Part shown: positions 43,757 through 54,480 of the stretch, in pieces
Layout: every line of letters starts with the position of its first letter
How positions within the stretch are numbered: the first letter of the stretch is position 1
NCBI GenBank assembly: GCA_029204225.1
Contig: CM055095.1
Span: 76,185,431-76,249,430, forward strand
Source of the DNA: Diphasiastrum complanatum
Taxonomy: Eukaryota > Streptophyta > Lycopodiopsida > Lycopodiales > Lycopodiaceae
Length of the DNA: 64,000 nucleotides
Reading direction: 5' to 3'
The notes under the pieces: generated by a model
Database searches by the model: none
Told to the model about the DNA's origin: nothing
What the model saw: only the letters and a program-made list of their open reading frames with translations
Made by a program: the position numbers and the translations under genes

Positions 43757-45108
43757 AGTTAAAATTCACAACTCACAGGATCACATATCTACCTAAACAG
43801 AACTAAACATAGTAAGCACTCTAAAACCAAAACTCCATCATAAGAAACTGTCATATATAGTATTTTTGGTGGCAACCCATGCATAAAAAAGGTTTTCACT
43901 AATGAGACATGTGTCCCGTCGACTGTTTTTAGCCACTATCATATCTAGCCCTAGTCTGCTCATTGAACCTTAGGCCTAGTAACCCAGTATATCTACTTTT
44001 ATATTAACAATTAGTCTTTGTTAAATCTCATTAAATATGTTTGGTGTTGGATTTCTATCCTCTCCATCCCTAATCTAACAACTAATCTAGATCCATTCAT
44101 TTGCTATAATTAAATACTTGTACAATTACATAGTCTTCGATTGCAAATAGTCTATAGAAACACAAGGAAATCAATAGCATGTTCCAACACTATCGAGTGT
44201 CACTATCGAAGACAATTGTTGAAGATACTATCAAAGACAAACTATTGGACCTTCTATCGACTCGACTACTTCACATCTCGACATTTAAACCACTCCACAC
44301 TATTCTTAGCATGACCGGGTAGAATCTCCAACATAACAAATTTTGTGTGATAGTGACTGCCAACAACACGTAGTGCCTTAATTTAAATTGTAATTCTATC
44401 GATTAAGCATTCTTTTAATTGTACAAACTTGTCAATATTCAGAAAATGAGGACCAAAAATGGATCACAAACATATCCACAAGAGAGATTGGGTGTTAGAT
44501 TCAATTGATCTACCAATCTACACAAGATTATAAGTGCACTTTAGATCAATTTTCCATCAAGAAATCTAACAAGAACAATCAACAATGATCAAAACTAAGG
44601 CCTACTGGTTTCACATGTGTGAAGACCTGTAGATGTATGACCTGCAGACAAAGAATGAAGTACTAACAAGTTAGAATGCTTAGAAATCACAAAACATCAA
44701 GACTAGCATTGAAAGAACTCAAGATATGCCTCCAAAACCAAGATGTCACTTCATTGATTATTATGGCCAAACATGGCTCTATATATACAAGTGTGGGAGC
44801 TCGAGCTGTTGCTGACTTAAGGCAATTTTTCTAAATTATAGGAACTTAGAGAAATATCTCCTACAAGTGAAAACTCGCATGTTATTGATGTGTCCACACA
44901 TGTGAGCAGTCCTCTACACATGGGAGATCACTCCTATTTTCCTACCAACAAAATGATGCCAAGTGGCATATCACTAAAAAATTAGATTTTAGCCATTTTA
45001 GCCACTAGATTTCAAATAAAATCATGTGAGAACATGCTCCACACATGTGCAATGATGATATGTACATGGATCTTTCCTAGATCAAGCAAGATTTTGACTA
45101 TTTTCACA
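43757..45108 (-). repeat. Probable copia LTR (about 1.35 kb)
   Basis: On the minus strand it starts TGTGAAAATAGTC right after the polypurine tract GATTTTGAGGAG and would end at the decayed PBS at 43756. It holds a TATATATAG box at about 44779-44787. As at 15.1 kb, an RNase H lies on one side and a PBS on the other. An insertion inside cannot be excluded because no second copy is available. Confidence 0.55.
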
Positions 45109-45119
45109 CTCCTCAAAAT

Positions 45120-45925
45120 CTAGCTTGGTAAATCTAGCATTGATCTATCTACAACTCCAAGTGCTAATCTTAACTTCACAAATGAATCCTTTGGAAATGG
45201 TTTGGTGAGTATATTAGCAATACAATCTGATGATGAAACATGGATGATCTTGATTTCTTTTTCTTGCACTTTCTCCCTCACAAAATGATGTGCAATTTCA
45301 ATGTGCTTGGTTCGAGCATGGAAGACTGGATTGTTGGCAAGTTGTTGGGCTGCTTGATTGTCACAATAAATGCATGGAATGTCTTCAACCTTGATCACAT
45401 GAAGCTCCTCCAAAAGTTTTCTTAGCCATAGGATCTCCTTTGTTGTTGTTGTCATAGCTTTGTACTCGAATTTGGTTGATGAAGGAGAGACAATATCTTG
45501 CTTTTTGAAAATCCAAGATATAATTCCTCCACATAAGAATGTAGCAAAGGCACTTGTGGATCTTCTATCCACTTTGTCACCTGCAAAATCTGAGTCCGAT
45601 TATGCTCTCAAACAAATATTAGTCCCTTGATAAACAATGCTAAAGTTCCTTGTAGCCGAGATGTATCTTAATACTCTTTTGGCACTTTTCCATTGACAAA
45701 TTAGTGGATTTTGCATATATTGACTCAATTTGCCTACACAAAAGCTAAGATCAAGTCTAGTGGTGGCCAAATAGATCAAAGACCCAATAAGTTTTCTATA
45801 GGTAGTGATGTCCTCAAAGGATTCTTCATCACTTTCTTTAGAAAGTTTTGCACTAAGCTCCATGGGAGTTTCAACTCCTTTAGAATCTTTCATGCCAAAC
45901 TTTTCTAAGATGGATAGCATACTTG
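45120..45925 (-). pseudogene. Ty1/copia RT C-terminus and RNase H
   Basis: Minus-strand frame from 45980: ILEKFGMKDSKGVETPMELS, TYRKLIGSLIYLATTRLDLS, KLSQYMQNPLICQWKSAKRV, one in-frame stop at about 45600, then SDSDFAGDKVDRRSTSAF, KEILWLRKLLEELHVIK, IYCDNQAAQQLAN, HARTKHIEIAHHFVREKV and a complete tail NILTKPFPKDSFVKLRLALG. The RNase H catalytic acidic residues appear intact. The upstream RT is cut at about 45925, where a plus-strand copia begins. Confidence 0.92.
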
Positions 45926-45954
45926 GATTAGAATCGGAGTCTATTGGTTCTTTA

Positions 45955-46260
45955 TCTACTGAAGATAGGCTGGATGGCACAAACTATTCCTTGTGGTGTT
46001 ACATGATAAAGAACCTTCTAATTGCTACAGGTTTGTGGGAAGTAGTTAATGGTGACGAAGAGAGGCTACCTATTACACCATCTAGAACAACTACTTCATC
46101 ATCTACGAAGGTGTCTTCTGATGAGCAAAAGAAGTGGGATCGACGAGATGCACAAGCACATTCCGTCATTGCATTATCAATAAAGAGATCTATCCTTCCT
46201 CATATTAGATCATGCAAGACTTCCAAAAGTGCTTGGAAGACTCGTGCCTCTACTAAATCA
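45955..46260 (+). pseudogene. Ty1/copia gag fragment (deletion-derivative element, copy 1)
   Basis: RLDGTNYSLWCYMIKNLLIA, TGLWEVVNGDEERLPI and WDRRDAQAHSVIALSIKRSI are the N-terminal gag signature. After KTSKSAW the domain breaks off and a short unrelated stretch leads to the RT remnant at 46368. The upstream LTR and PBS are missing; the frame is joined head-on to a minus-strand RT at about 45925-45955. Confidence 0.85.
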
Positions 46261-46367
46261 GAAGAATTTGCTAACTTTTGTGATTTGCTCTTATTTCTAT
46301 TGAGGATGGTGCAACAAAACCTGTTTTTTATGAGCAGGCCAGAGGAGTAAAATGTTGAGAGGATGCG

Positions 46368-47366
46368 ATGCAAGAGGAGTATAACTCACTCATGAAGAAC
46401 CACACTTGGGTTCTTGTTGATCTTCCACATGGGACTGGAATCTTCATCTCTCAACAACGATACATTGAGCAGATGTTGAAGCGATCTTCTTTTTTCAAGT
46501 CACCACAAGTTGATGCATGCGATGGATGCATTAGTGAAAAGTTTCATGTGAAACCTTTTCAATTTGATGTTTTAGCAAAGGTCGAGCACTCTTTGGAACC
46601 TTTTTGTACTAATCAAGGAGAGAGTCAACATGTGTCAATTAGTACTTTTGTTCAAAGTGTTAAGAGTGAGCATTTGTTTGGAGAGAGTGTTTCCTTACTT
46701 GAAGAATCTTCTCTGTCATCCCATGCCTCTTCGAGGGACAGCTTTGATGACGCCATCGTTGATGCATCTCTTGATAGTTTGCCAAGTTTTTATGATGAAG
46801 ACGTTGGATAACAGGTTCAGTCATTTTCTTTTAGTCATTTATAGCCCATTTTACATCATGAGCAGTCCATTATGCTTCTGGATCAGCCTGCGAAAGATTA
46901 TGGACAATATGTCCATGTTGGGAACACTTTGGGCAGCAAAGTGTTGAACAGCCCATAACAGTTCCTTGTCGGCTATTGGAGACTTTGCAAGACAACAAAG
47001 AAATGTCTTACTATGAAGGGAAGGCACATGCATCTTTAAAATCAGTACCTCTTGCTGATTTTTTGGGTTCTACACTTACTCTTCATCATGATGTTGGTAC
47101 ATTGCCTATTCTATGTGAGCAAGTCATTGATGGTAAGGTTCGAGAGGATGTGATGCCAAAAGAGTTTGGTACTTTTTTTTATTGTCCTTAAGGTAAGAAG
47201 TATTTTTTAATGATGTGGGAGCGTATGATGGATTGCAAGTCCATGTTTCGACTTATTGCCGAGTTTATGCTGGTTTCCTACTTTGAATGGAGCATGCAAA
47301 TCCTCACCCTTCGACTTGATGCTTCATTATTATGCATTCTTTTCCTTTTATATGTTGGACATGATT
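46368..47366 (+). mobile_element. Body of a deletion-derivative copia with an unknown reading frame, copy 1
   Basis: MQEEYNSLMKNHTWVLVDLP is RT start; at about 46433 it jumps straight to TGIFISQQRYIEQMLKR, a segment normally some 150 codons further on, so the RT core including YVDD is deleted. An open frame then continues to 46811 with residues unlike copia (VEHSLEPFCTNQGESQHVSI, SFDDAIVDASLDSLPSF). After a gap, 46976-47191 encodes LETLQDNKEMSYYEGKAHAS, LADFLGSTLTLHHDVGTLPI and EQVIDGKVREDVMPKEFG, with a stop after TFFYCP, and the frame goes on to about 47345 (MMWERMMDCKSMFRLIAEFM). The same sequence recurs inverted at 51588-52340 with the same deletion junction. The unknown frame matches no family I know. 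Confidence 0.65.
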
Positions 47367-47608
47367 GCATTTTCCTTTGAGATTGCATTTTCCATGCCAG
47401 AATTCTGCAAAGAAATAAACAGATCCTTGTTGTCCCATTGTAGGTAAGTCAGTTGGTCTTCCAAGAACATGATTTGAGTACGAGATCGAGTCTCATTATT
47501 GGTTTGCAATTCTTCCCATAAATCTTTTGCGTTCGAAATTGATGTAAGATCTAGCATTATGTTGTCATGCACTGAAGACGCACAAAAGCCATATACTTCC
47601 AAGTACAA
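47348..47608 (-). pseudogene. Ty1/copia gag fragment, related to the 60 kb element
   Basis: Minus-strand frame: NIMLDLTSISNAKDLWEELQ, SRTQIMFLEDQLTYLQWDNK, DLFISLQNSGMENAIS. It parallels the gag of the 57.1-61.5 kb element (LATLSKAKEMWNTLL, SQILMLEDQLTNLQWDGK). It has no flanking LTR and is squeezed between the copy-1 derivative and the LTR at 47.6 kb. Confidence 0.75.
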
Positions 47609-47633
47609 CGACTTACCTAATTAGGTGACAAAG

Positions 47634-47954
47634 TTAATACATGGATGTAATCTATAAATAGATCATCCAACGCAGATTACTCGACACACTCCGTCCATGA
47701 GACGAATGATTTTCAGTAATACCACACACAAACCATTTCTAATCTCTTCGGTGGACTGTACTCTTGTTTTGTGAGTATGAATTAGTTCTTAAGATCCTGT
47801 TGGGCAATCAGAACACTAAAACTGTGATTATATTTAGCATAAGCTTTCTATTAAACTGTTTTTGCATCTAGCAGCTAACTGTAATGAGAGAGCTGTTTCG
47901 CAATATTCATGTTCTCTTCTCCGTTCACGTTCTTCTATCTCCCTTGCCCCATCA
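47634..47954 (+). repeat. 5' LTR of a plus-strand copia
   Basis: Short LTR ending CCCATCA at 47954, three bases before the PBS, with TATAAATAG at 47653-47661. The start is not certain (a TGACAAAG at about 47634 is possible) because the 3' LTR has been lost. Confidence 0.6.
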
Positions 47955-47957
47955 GAT

Positions 47958-47970
47958 TGGTATCAGAGTG
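47958..47970 (+). promoter_or_regulatory. Copia primer-binding site
   Basis: TGGTATCAGAGTG, complementary to the 3' end of initiator tRNA-Met. Confidence 0.9.
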
Positions 47971-48023
47971 TAGCTCAAATAAATCGAGAGATTAAGTTTG
48001 TTCTTTTTGTATTACTATTAACA

Positions 48024-48714
48024 TGTCTCATATTGGTAAGTCTTCGTCATCATCCAACGAGGCTAGAATCATTGACAAGTTCAATGGTTCTAATTTTACA
48101 TCTGGAATTTAAAACTCTGGATGATGTTGATAGATAGAGATCTTTGGGATGTAGTAGAAGGTGCTGACCTGAAACTAGAAGATGGTGATCAAGCAAAGGC
48201 ATGGAAGATCAAAGATCAGAAGGCCTTAACATGTATCACACTCAATCTGGCCGACTCCCAAGTATCCCACGTTACCACATGCAAACTCTCTAAGGATGCA
48301 TTAGATTTGTTATCAAATCTCTATAAGACTCATGATGTAACCACTAGATTACATTTGAGAAGGAAATTTTGTACTCTTACCATGTCTGATTCTACTGCCA
48401 TCACTTCTCACATCAATAGCTTCAAATCTTTATTGGATCAGTTATCAGCTGTAGGATGTTCTATTCAAGATGACGATGTCATTATGACCTTGCTTTCTTC
48501 AATTCCAAAGTCGTATGAACACTTTGTGGTGATGATCTCCACACAACCCGACCTCACTCTTCAAAAGGTGATTGGTCACCTACTTCAAGAAGAAATGCGG
48601 AGAAAGAGTGTCTATCAAAGACAAATACATGGCTCTATACACCAAGAAGAAAGACTACTCCAAGGGCAAAAATCAAGTGTAGCAGCAATAGCAGAAGCCT
48701 CATGCTCAAGGTGA
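48024..48714 (+). pseudogene. Ty1/copia gag
   Basis: ATG at 48024 (MSHIGKSSSSSNEARIIDKF) with an early frameshift and stop, then the open frame 48121-48714: DRDLWDVVEGADLKLEDGD-type start, KALTCITLNLADSQVSHVTT, LYKTHDVTTRLHLRRKFCTL, TLLSSIPKSYEHFVVMIS. This is the UBN2 gag domain. The frame shifts at about 48700 before the zinc knuckle. Confidence 0.88.
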
Positions 48715-49280
48715 GAATAGTGGATTACGAAAGAAGCTTTTTTGTAGATATTGTAAGAGAGCCAATCATGACATCAAGGAGTGTCGTATCTGGATCTACA
48801 ATGAGGCAAAGAAGCAACAACAACAACAGCCAGACTCCTCCAACACGGCGAATAGTGGCCCTACCCAACATGAAGACTGTGATAGCTGGTACCTGGACAA
48901 CGACGCTACCCAACACATGACCTCTCGCAAGGAATAGTTTATCGAGTATGCAGCTTATAGCAGAGATCAATTCATCTACCTCGAAGATTCAAGCACCATA
49001 CGCGTGGAAGGCAAAGGAACAGTGAAGATCACTTTCAACAACGATCTATCTATTTGTGTTCCCAACGTCCTTCATGTTCCTCAGCTATCAAAGAACCTAT
49101 TATTAGTCTCTAAGATAACTGATGAGGACTACACCATTACTTTCTCATCTGAGTAGTGTACAATATTCGAGGAAGATACTACTCTGACTACATGCACTAG
49201 AGTCAGAAATCTTTATGTACTCTCTAATTCAATTGCATTAGCTAGTACCTCTAATGAAAATGTAAACGATAATGCTATTC
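48715..49280 (+). pseudogene. Ty1/copia zinc knuckle and protease
   Basis: LRKKLFCRYCKRANHDIKEC is a CX2CX4HX4C knuckle (about 48740-48785), followed by a Gln-rich spacer and WYLDNDATQHMTSRKE, the protease site with DND replacing D[ST]G, so it is probably inactive. Then IRVEGKGTVKITF and VPNVLHVPQLSKNLLLVSKI. In-frame stops at about 48938 and 49156. Confidence 0.85.
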
Positions 49281-50218
49281 TATGGCATAGTCAATTTGGA
49301 CACGTGAATACAAGATCACTTTCCTATATGCATTGTAATAACTTAGTTGATGGATTGTATTTCTCTTCTTCATTAGATAGGAAATCTTTCTTTTGTGAAT
49401 CATGCGTCTATGGCAAACACTCCAGAGGCAAGTTTCCCAAATCTCATTCCATCAAAACAAAGCATGTATCAGATCTTGTACATAGCGATCTTTGTGGTCC
49501 AATGCCAACTCCGTCCTAAGGAGATGCAATTTATTTTATCACTTTCATAGGTGATTATTCTAGATGGTCTACAGTCATGTTCATTAAGCACAAATCTAAA
49601 GCCTTTGGATGCTTCAAGAGATTCAAGGCCATGGTTGAGACACAAACGTCTACAAAAAGTGAAGGCACTATGAACTGATGGTGGTGGCAAATACCTCTCT
49701 AATGAGATGTCCGACTACATGGTTGAACATGGTATTAGAAGACAATTCACCACTTCCTATTCACCTCAACAGAACGAGATTGTAGAAAGGAAGAATAGAA
49801 CTCTTCTCAACTCAGCCAGATCAACTACTGCCACAGCCTGTTACGTGCATAATAGATTTAGCACCAAGCCGTCAACAACAAAACTCCTCATGAAGTTTGG
49901 CATGGGCACAAGCCTAGTGTCAGCCATTTAAAAATGTTTGGTTGTATATGTTTTGTTCACATTCCTAAAAAACATAGGAAGAAGCTGGATCATAGGACAA
50001 ACGAATGTACTTTTATTGGCTATCTTGATGAACATAAAGCTTATAAAGTTTATGATCCATCCGCCAATGTAGTATTTGTCTCTAGGGATGTAATATTTCA
50101 AAAACATACATACTATGAATTTAAAAAACCATCGATAAATGACGTTATGTCATTTCATCCTATTTTACGTAGCATGGATTCTTCCAACAATGACGTTCCT
50201 TCTACAGAAGCCGAGTAG
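49281..50218 (+). pseudogene. Ty1/copia integrase
   Basis: LWHSQFGHVNTRSLSYM and SFFCESCVYGKHSRGKFP form the HHCC module, followed by VSDLVHSDLCGPMPTPS with the first catalytic Asp, a TAA, then FITFIGDYSRWSTVMFIK. Past a frameshift, EHGIRRQFTTSYSPQQNEI holds the catalytic Glu region as NEIVERKNRTLL. The second Asp region is degraded. The C-terminal part (49934-50218) reads MFGCICFVHIPKKHRKKLDH, CTFIGYLDEHKAYKVYDPSA. Non-functional. Confidence 0.88.
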
Positions 50219-50429
50219 CCGACAATACCTGTCATCAAACCAGACCAAGCTAGCTCAAGCAGATCTAGAGAAATTCAAGAAGAAGCATCATTGCATCCTA
50301 GTCAACCAAACGTCTGCAGATTCTCACGGACTCGGACAGTTCCTAAGAGGTATACATCTCAATCATTTTGGACTTCATCAGAAGAACTAGAGAGCCTAGC
50401 CAAAGCAATTAACTCCAAGGATGCTGTGA

Positions 50430-51142
50430 AGTGACAAAAAGCTATGGAAAGCGAGTACAACTCACTTTTGACAAACCAAAATCTGGACACTCATCGACTT
50501 CCCCACTCACAAGAGAGTTATCGACAACAAATGGATCTTCAAGAAGAAGATCAACTCTAATGGTTCCATTGCTAAATGGAAAGCACGGTTGGTGGCTAAA
50601 GGATTCACTCAAGTCCAAGGAGTGGATTATCAAGAAATTTTCAATCCTATCATCAAAATGCAGTCAATTAGACTTTGATTGCATTAGCAGCCGCAGAAGA
50701 CCTCAAAATGCACCAAATGGATGTCAAGACAGCATTTCTCAATGACGATGTGGAAGAGGAGCCGTATACCTTCCAACTAGAAGGATTCGAAGTCAAAGAC
50801 CAAGAGCACAAAGTGTGCAAGCTGCACAAAGCAATCTGTAGTTTGAAATAGGCTGCAAGAGCATGGTTTGATAGAATCAACTCTTATCTCATTCAGTTAG
50901 GATTTGCAAACAATTTAGCTAACTATAATGTTTATTTGAAGCATATAGGCACCAATTCAGTTCACATAGCTCTTGACATAGATGATGCATTTATTTTTCT
51001 CTAATGACACTTCTCTTCTACACACTACTAAGAGTGATCTGTCAAAGGAATTTGAAATGATTGATTTAGGAGCTATCCATTCTTTGCTAGGAATTCACAT
51101 TACTAGAAATAGGCTTCAGAAGAAGATCTATCTTAGCCAACA
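50430..51142 (+). pseudogene. Ty1/copia reverse transcriptase, cut by an insertion
   Basis: Shifting frames give DNKWIFKKKINSNGSIAKWK, ARLVAKGFTQVQGVDYQEIF, KMHQMDVKTAFLNDDVEEEP, HKVCKLHKAICSLK, a stop, AARAWFDRINSYLIQ, and at the active site LDIDDAFIF in place of LYVDDMLI. EFEMIDLGAIHSLLGIHITR and KKIYLSQQ end at about 51142, where the minus-strand LTR of another element begins. RNase H was not found beyond the insertion. Confidence 0.88.
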
Positions 51143-51461
51143 GACATAGACATATATATAGTCCAAGCTGACTATCTAACTTCATGATTATTGGCTATTC
51201 AACTACTTGACTATTGACTATCCAACTTTCTAAGAGTTACATAGAAAGAATAAGGTACCTCCAATATGTCAAGTTGGGGTACTTAATGTCACAATTAGGC
51301 CTAGTGGACCCATGAGTCCCTACCAAGTTAATTTCATACTAACTTAGCTAGCTCTAAGTTTAGTAGGCCTAATATAATAAATGACCATGGTTACACAACT
51401 ATTGACCTTTTGGGTCAAAGTAACCTATGGTAATGTAAGCAATTCCATTTACATTCCAACA
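51143..51461 (-). repeat. 3' LTR of the deletion-derivative copia, copy 2
   Basis: On the minus strand TGTTGGAATGTAAATGG follows the polypurine tract AAGGAGGG at once. A TATATATA box is at about 51150-51162. The far end abuts RT sequence of the 47.6-51.1 kb element. Confidence 0.7.
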
Positions 51462-51587
51462 CCCTCCTTAAATGGAAATGCATAACATAATATGAAGTAA
51501 CTTCTCGAAAGAGAAAAATGCAACTTGTTGTTCGAACTTCATGTCGCCAAATAAACTTCGCACCGATGTAGTCGAAATCTCATCCCC

Positions 51588-52340
51588 AATCATGTCCAAC
51601 ATATAAAAGGAAAAGAATGCATAATAATGAAGCATCAAGTCAAAGGGTGAGGACTTGCGTGCTCCATCCAAAGTAGGGAACCAACATAAACTTGGCAATA
51701 AGTTGGAACATGGACTTGTAATCCATCATATGCTCCCACATCATTTGAAAATAATTCTTACCATAAGGACGATAAAAAAAAGTACCAAACACTTTTGGCA
51801 TCACATCCTCCCAAACCTTACCATCGATGACTTGCTCACATAGAATAGGCAATGTACCAACATCATGATGAAGAGTAAGTGTAGAACCCAAAAAATCAGC
51901 AAGAGGTACTGATTTTAAAGAGGCATGTGCCTTCCCTTTGTAGTAAGACATTTCTTTGTTGTCCTGCAAAGTCTCCAATAGCCGACAAGGAGCTGTTATG
52001 GGTTGTTCAACACTTTGCTGCTCAAAGTATTCCCAACATGGACCATGTAGTCCATAATCTTTCGCAGGCTGTTCCTAAAGCATAATAGACTGTTCATGAT
52101 GTAAAATGGGCTGTAAATGACCAAAAGAAGATGACTAAACCTGCTGTCCAATGTCTTCATCATAAAAAATTGGCAAACTATCAAGAGATGCATCAACGAC
52201 GGCATCATCAAAGCTATCCCTCGAAGAAAGAAGATTGCTTCAACATCTACTCAATGTATCATTGTTGAGAGATGAAGATTCCAGCCCCATGTGGAAGATC
52301 AACAGGAACCCAAGTGTGGTTCTTCATGAGTGAGTTATGT
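51588..52340 (-). mobile_element. Body of the deletion-derivative copia with unknown reading frame, copy 2 (inverted)
   Basis: Reverse complement of 46368-47366 over about 750-950 bases, including the RT deletion junction (about 52255-52335). Here the unknown frame is open at 51640-51978 for 112 codons: METLQDNKEMSYYKGKAHAS, LKSVPLADFLGSTLTLHHDV, EQVIDGKVWEDVMPKVFG and on through YRPYGKNYFQMMWEHMMDYK, KFMLVPYFGWSTQ; the stop in copy 1 (after YCP) is absent, while copy 2 stops where copy 1 reads on. The extra 120 bases to the LTR (51462-51588) include a segment lost from copy 1. The product is unknown. Confidence 0.6.
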
Positions 52341-52399
52341 AGAACACCTTAACAGATAAATCTCGGTTCTACCAACAAAGTGCACAGTAGTATTGACAA
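52341..52399. other. Junction sequence, unassigned
   Basis: Short spacer between the inverted derivative and the next LTR; no second half of the interrupted 47.6-51.1 kb element was seen here. Confidence 0.3.
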
Positions 52400-53086
52400 A
52401 GATTGAGAAACGAACTCGAACTCGAATCATTTCTATTCGTGTTCAAACTCGAAAGATTCGCGAACAGGTTCTTGTTGAAACTCGAAGGATTCACGAAAAA
52501 TATCTTGTCGCAAAATATAATAATTCTTGTTCAATCTCAAGCTTGAAACATTTGCGAAACTGTCAACTGTCGTGAGACTGTCACGAACAGAAGAACTGTT
52601 TTGAAGAATTTGCGAACAAAAACAAGTCTGGAAACAAAATGTTTGTTTGAATATCAATTGTCTTAACGGTTAGATCTATTGTTACAGAAGTGACAGGCCA
52701 AAAGACCTATCTTGTAACAATATAAATACATGTACACTACTCCTAACAGAGACACAACAGAGAAATAAGACAACAAGAGATGTATACTGATGATTCAAAA
52801 TCAAAATTATAAAAATTCATTTTTGATCAAAGTTTTTCAACAGATGATTTTATCAATTGTTTCCGATTGTCTATAATTGTCTATAATACTCACGCAATAT
52901 ATCTCTTTATTCTGCATGTTTTATTCAATCAAGATAAAAATCGTTCTATTAGTACATAGACTAGAAACAGACCCGAATGAAGACACTGATATTAGTCTGA
53001 TTTATTCAAACTTTCATAGTGTTCTCTGAGGAAAAATTCTTAATATTTTTCCTACCGTCGTATCAAAGCTTATCAGAGCTGATACA
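52400..53086 (+). repeat. LTR of a plus-strand copia
   Basis: Ends GATACA at 53086, one base before a PBS, and contains TATAAATA at 52721-52728. Its 5' part has repeated AACTCGAA / TTCGCGAACA strings similar in style to the LTR at 57.1 kb. The exact start near 52390-52410 is not fixed. Confidence 0.6.
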
Positions 53087-53087
53087 T

Positions 53088-53100
53088 TGGTATCAGAGAG
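53088..53100 (+). promoter_or_regulatory. Copia primer-binding site
   Basis: TGGTATCAGAGAG next to the LTR end. Confidence 0.9.
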
Positions 53101-53168
53101 TGCCCCTCTCAACATCCTTCACACATCCATCAGCAACCGTATTTGGAGCTTATTCAGAAGATTAGAAG

Positions 53169-53384
53169 ATGTCGTCCATCAACAACATTCACTCTAAGAT
53201 CAGTATGATCTTGGATACAGAAGGTTCGAATTATTTAATCTGGAAATTGAAGACTTCACTCATATTGAAGGGCGAAGGTCTTTGGCAATGGGTAGAACCA
53301 ATAGAAGTGAAGCCAATTACTCCTGGCAAAGAGCTTCAAGAATGGAGTTTGAGAAATGACAAAGCTATGGCAAACTGTACATAG
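53169..53384 (+). pseudogene. Ty1/copia gag N-terminus, truncated
   Basis: ATG at 53169: MSSINNIHSKISMILDTEGS, NYLIWKLKTSLILKGEGLWQ, WSLRNDKAMANCT, then a stop where similarity ends. Close to the gag start of the 57.1-61.5 kb element (AWKVKTSLILKGEGLFPW). The rest of the element is missing. Confidence 0.85.
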
Positions 53385-54270
53385 TGTATACTGTCAACCC
53401 GTAGGGAATGTTGACGTGGACGAGGACATTGCAAATTCTCTCACTTTGCATTCTACATGAAGTGGTTTTCTCTCACTTCACAAATTCTGAGAAGTGGCTG
53501 GAAATGTTCCTTGTTCAAAATAGACGACCTTTTCTTTTCTCTCTCTTTGGGTTTTTCGTGAAAAAGCCGAAGGTGCCCTAAAACAGTTCAAATCTTGAAA
53601 GTAGATGACCTTCAAAAAGTTTCTCTCTTTTCGCAAATATTTCACAAAAAAACTAAAGTTTGACAGTGTGCCTAAGTGTCGCATCTCAAGAAAATGTGAA
53701 AAAGCCGACACTATGACGAACATAGTTCATTTCTGCGAATTGTCACGACACTTAGAGCATTTTTGCAGACGGTCGCAAAAGTAATGTATTTCTGCAGACT
53801 TGTTCTAAATGCTCATTTCGTGGAAGTCCTTGAAGATGGCCAAGTCTTCAATGACTTTGAATTATTGAACTTAACATCTGAACTTGAAATTATGATAGGA
53901 TTGGTTACCCTTTGCTAGAGATAATGCGGAAACCCATTGTAGGTGTTCTTCAAATAAATTGGCTGTCTAAATTTGTGATTCCTGTAGGTATCAGATGAGC
54001 AGACGTAGAACCAAAGTTGGTTTCATGTGACTCTATATCAATGATCAATAAACGTGTAAGAAGAATCATGAAATAGAAATTAGTCATTCCCCAAGGAGAC
54101 AAATGTGGGCTTAATTTCCAACATCATGTGAAATGACACATCTTCTAAGGATGCTGTCTGATCCTCTTCAATAAAGTTGGTCGACAATCATCTCATATGA
54201 TCTAGCATTTAGAATCAACTTTTGTTGTTCCACCTTCGGTAGTAACTTATCTGGTTGGCCTATTGTATTT
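53385..54270. other. No gene recognised
   Basis: Contains GC-mixed sequence with short repeated phrases (GTCGCAAAAG, TTTCTGCAGA) reminiscent of copia LTRs in this window, but no PBS or polypurine tract fixes an LTR. Confidence 0.35.
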
Positions 54271-54480
54271 ATCTCCTCTACTCTCCTAAATCCCATGTTA
54301 ATCTAGTTCCATTCATTGCTGCATATTTTACTTGCATTATCGCGCACTTCATAGCATCATCTACACAAGAAGATTCTTCAAAACATGTGAGTAAGCAAAG
54401 TGAGTCTCTTCCACTTGCTTACCTTTCTCTTGATCATCAAAGATATCAAAGATATGAATATCTTCAGACTTGACACTCTA
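54271..54480 (-). pseudogene. Copia integrase-RT linker and RT start
   Basis: Minus-strand frames read GKQVEETHFAYSHVLKN and, in the next 75 bases, MQVKYAAMNG and TWDLGE, the conserved RT entry. Two stops lie between. The segment 54273-54345 is the probable relative of the 65-bp filler in the gypsy LTR at 21659-21723. Confidence 0.65.

Noticed and set aside
53880-54250. Possible gypsy RT fragment
   Set aside because: Short similarities such as a Val/Ile-rich run were not supported by any catalytic motif in three frames.
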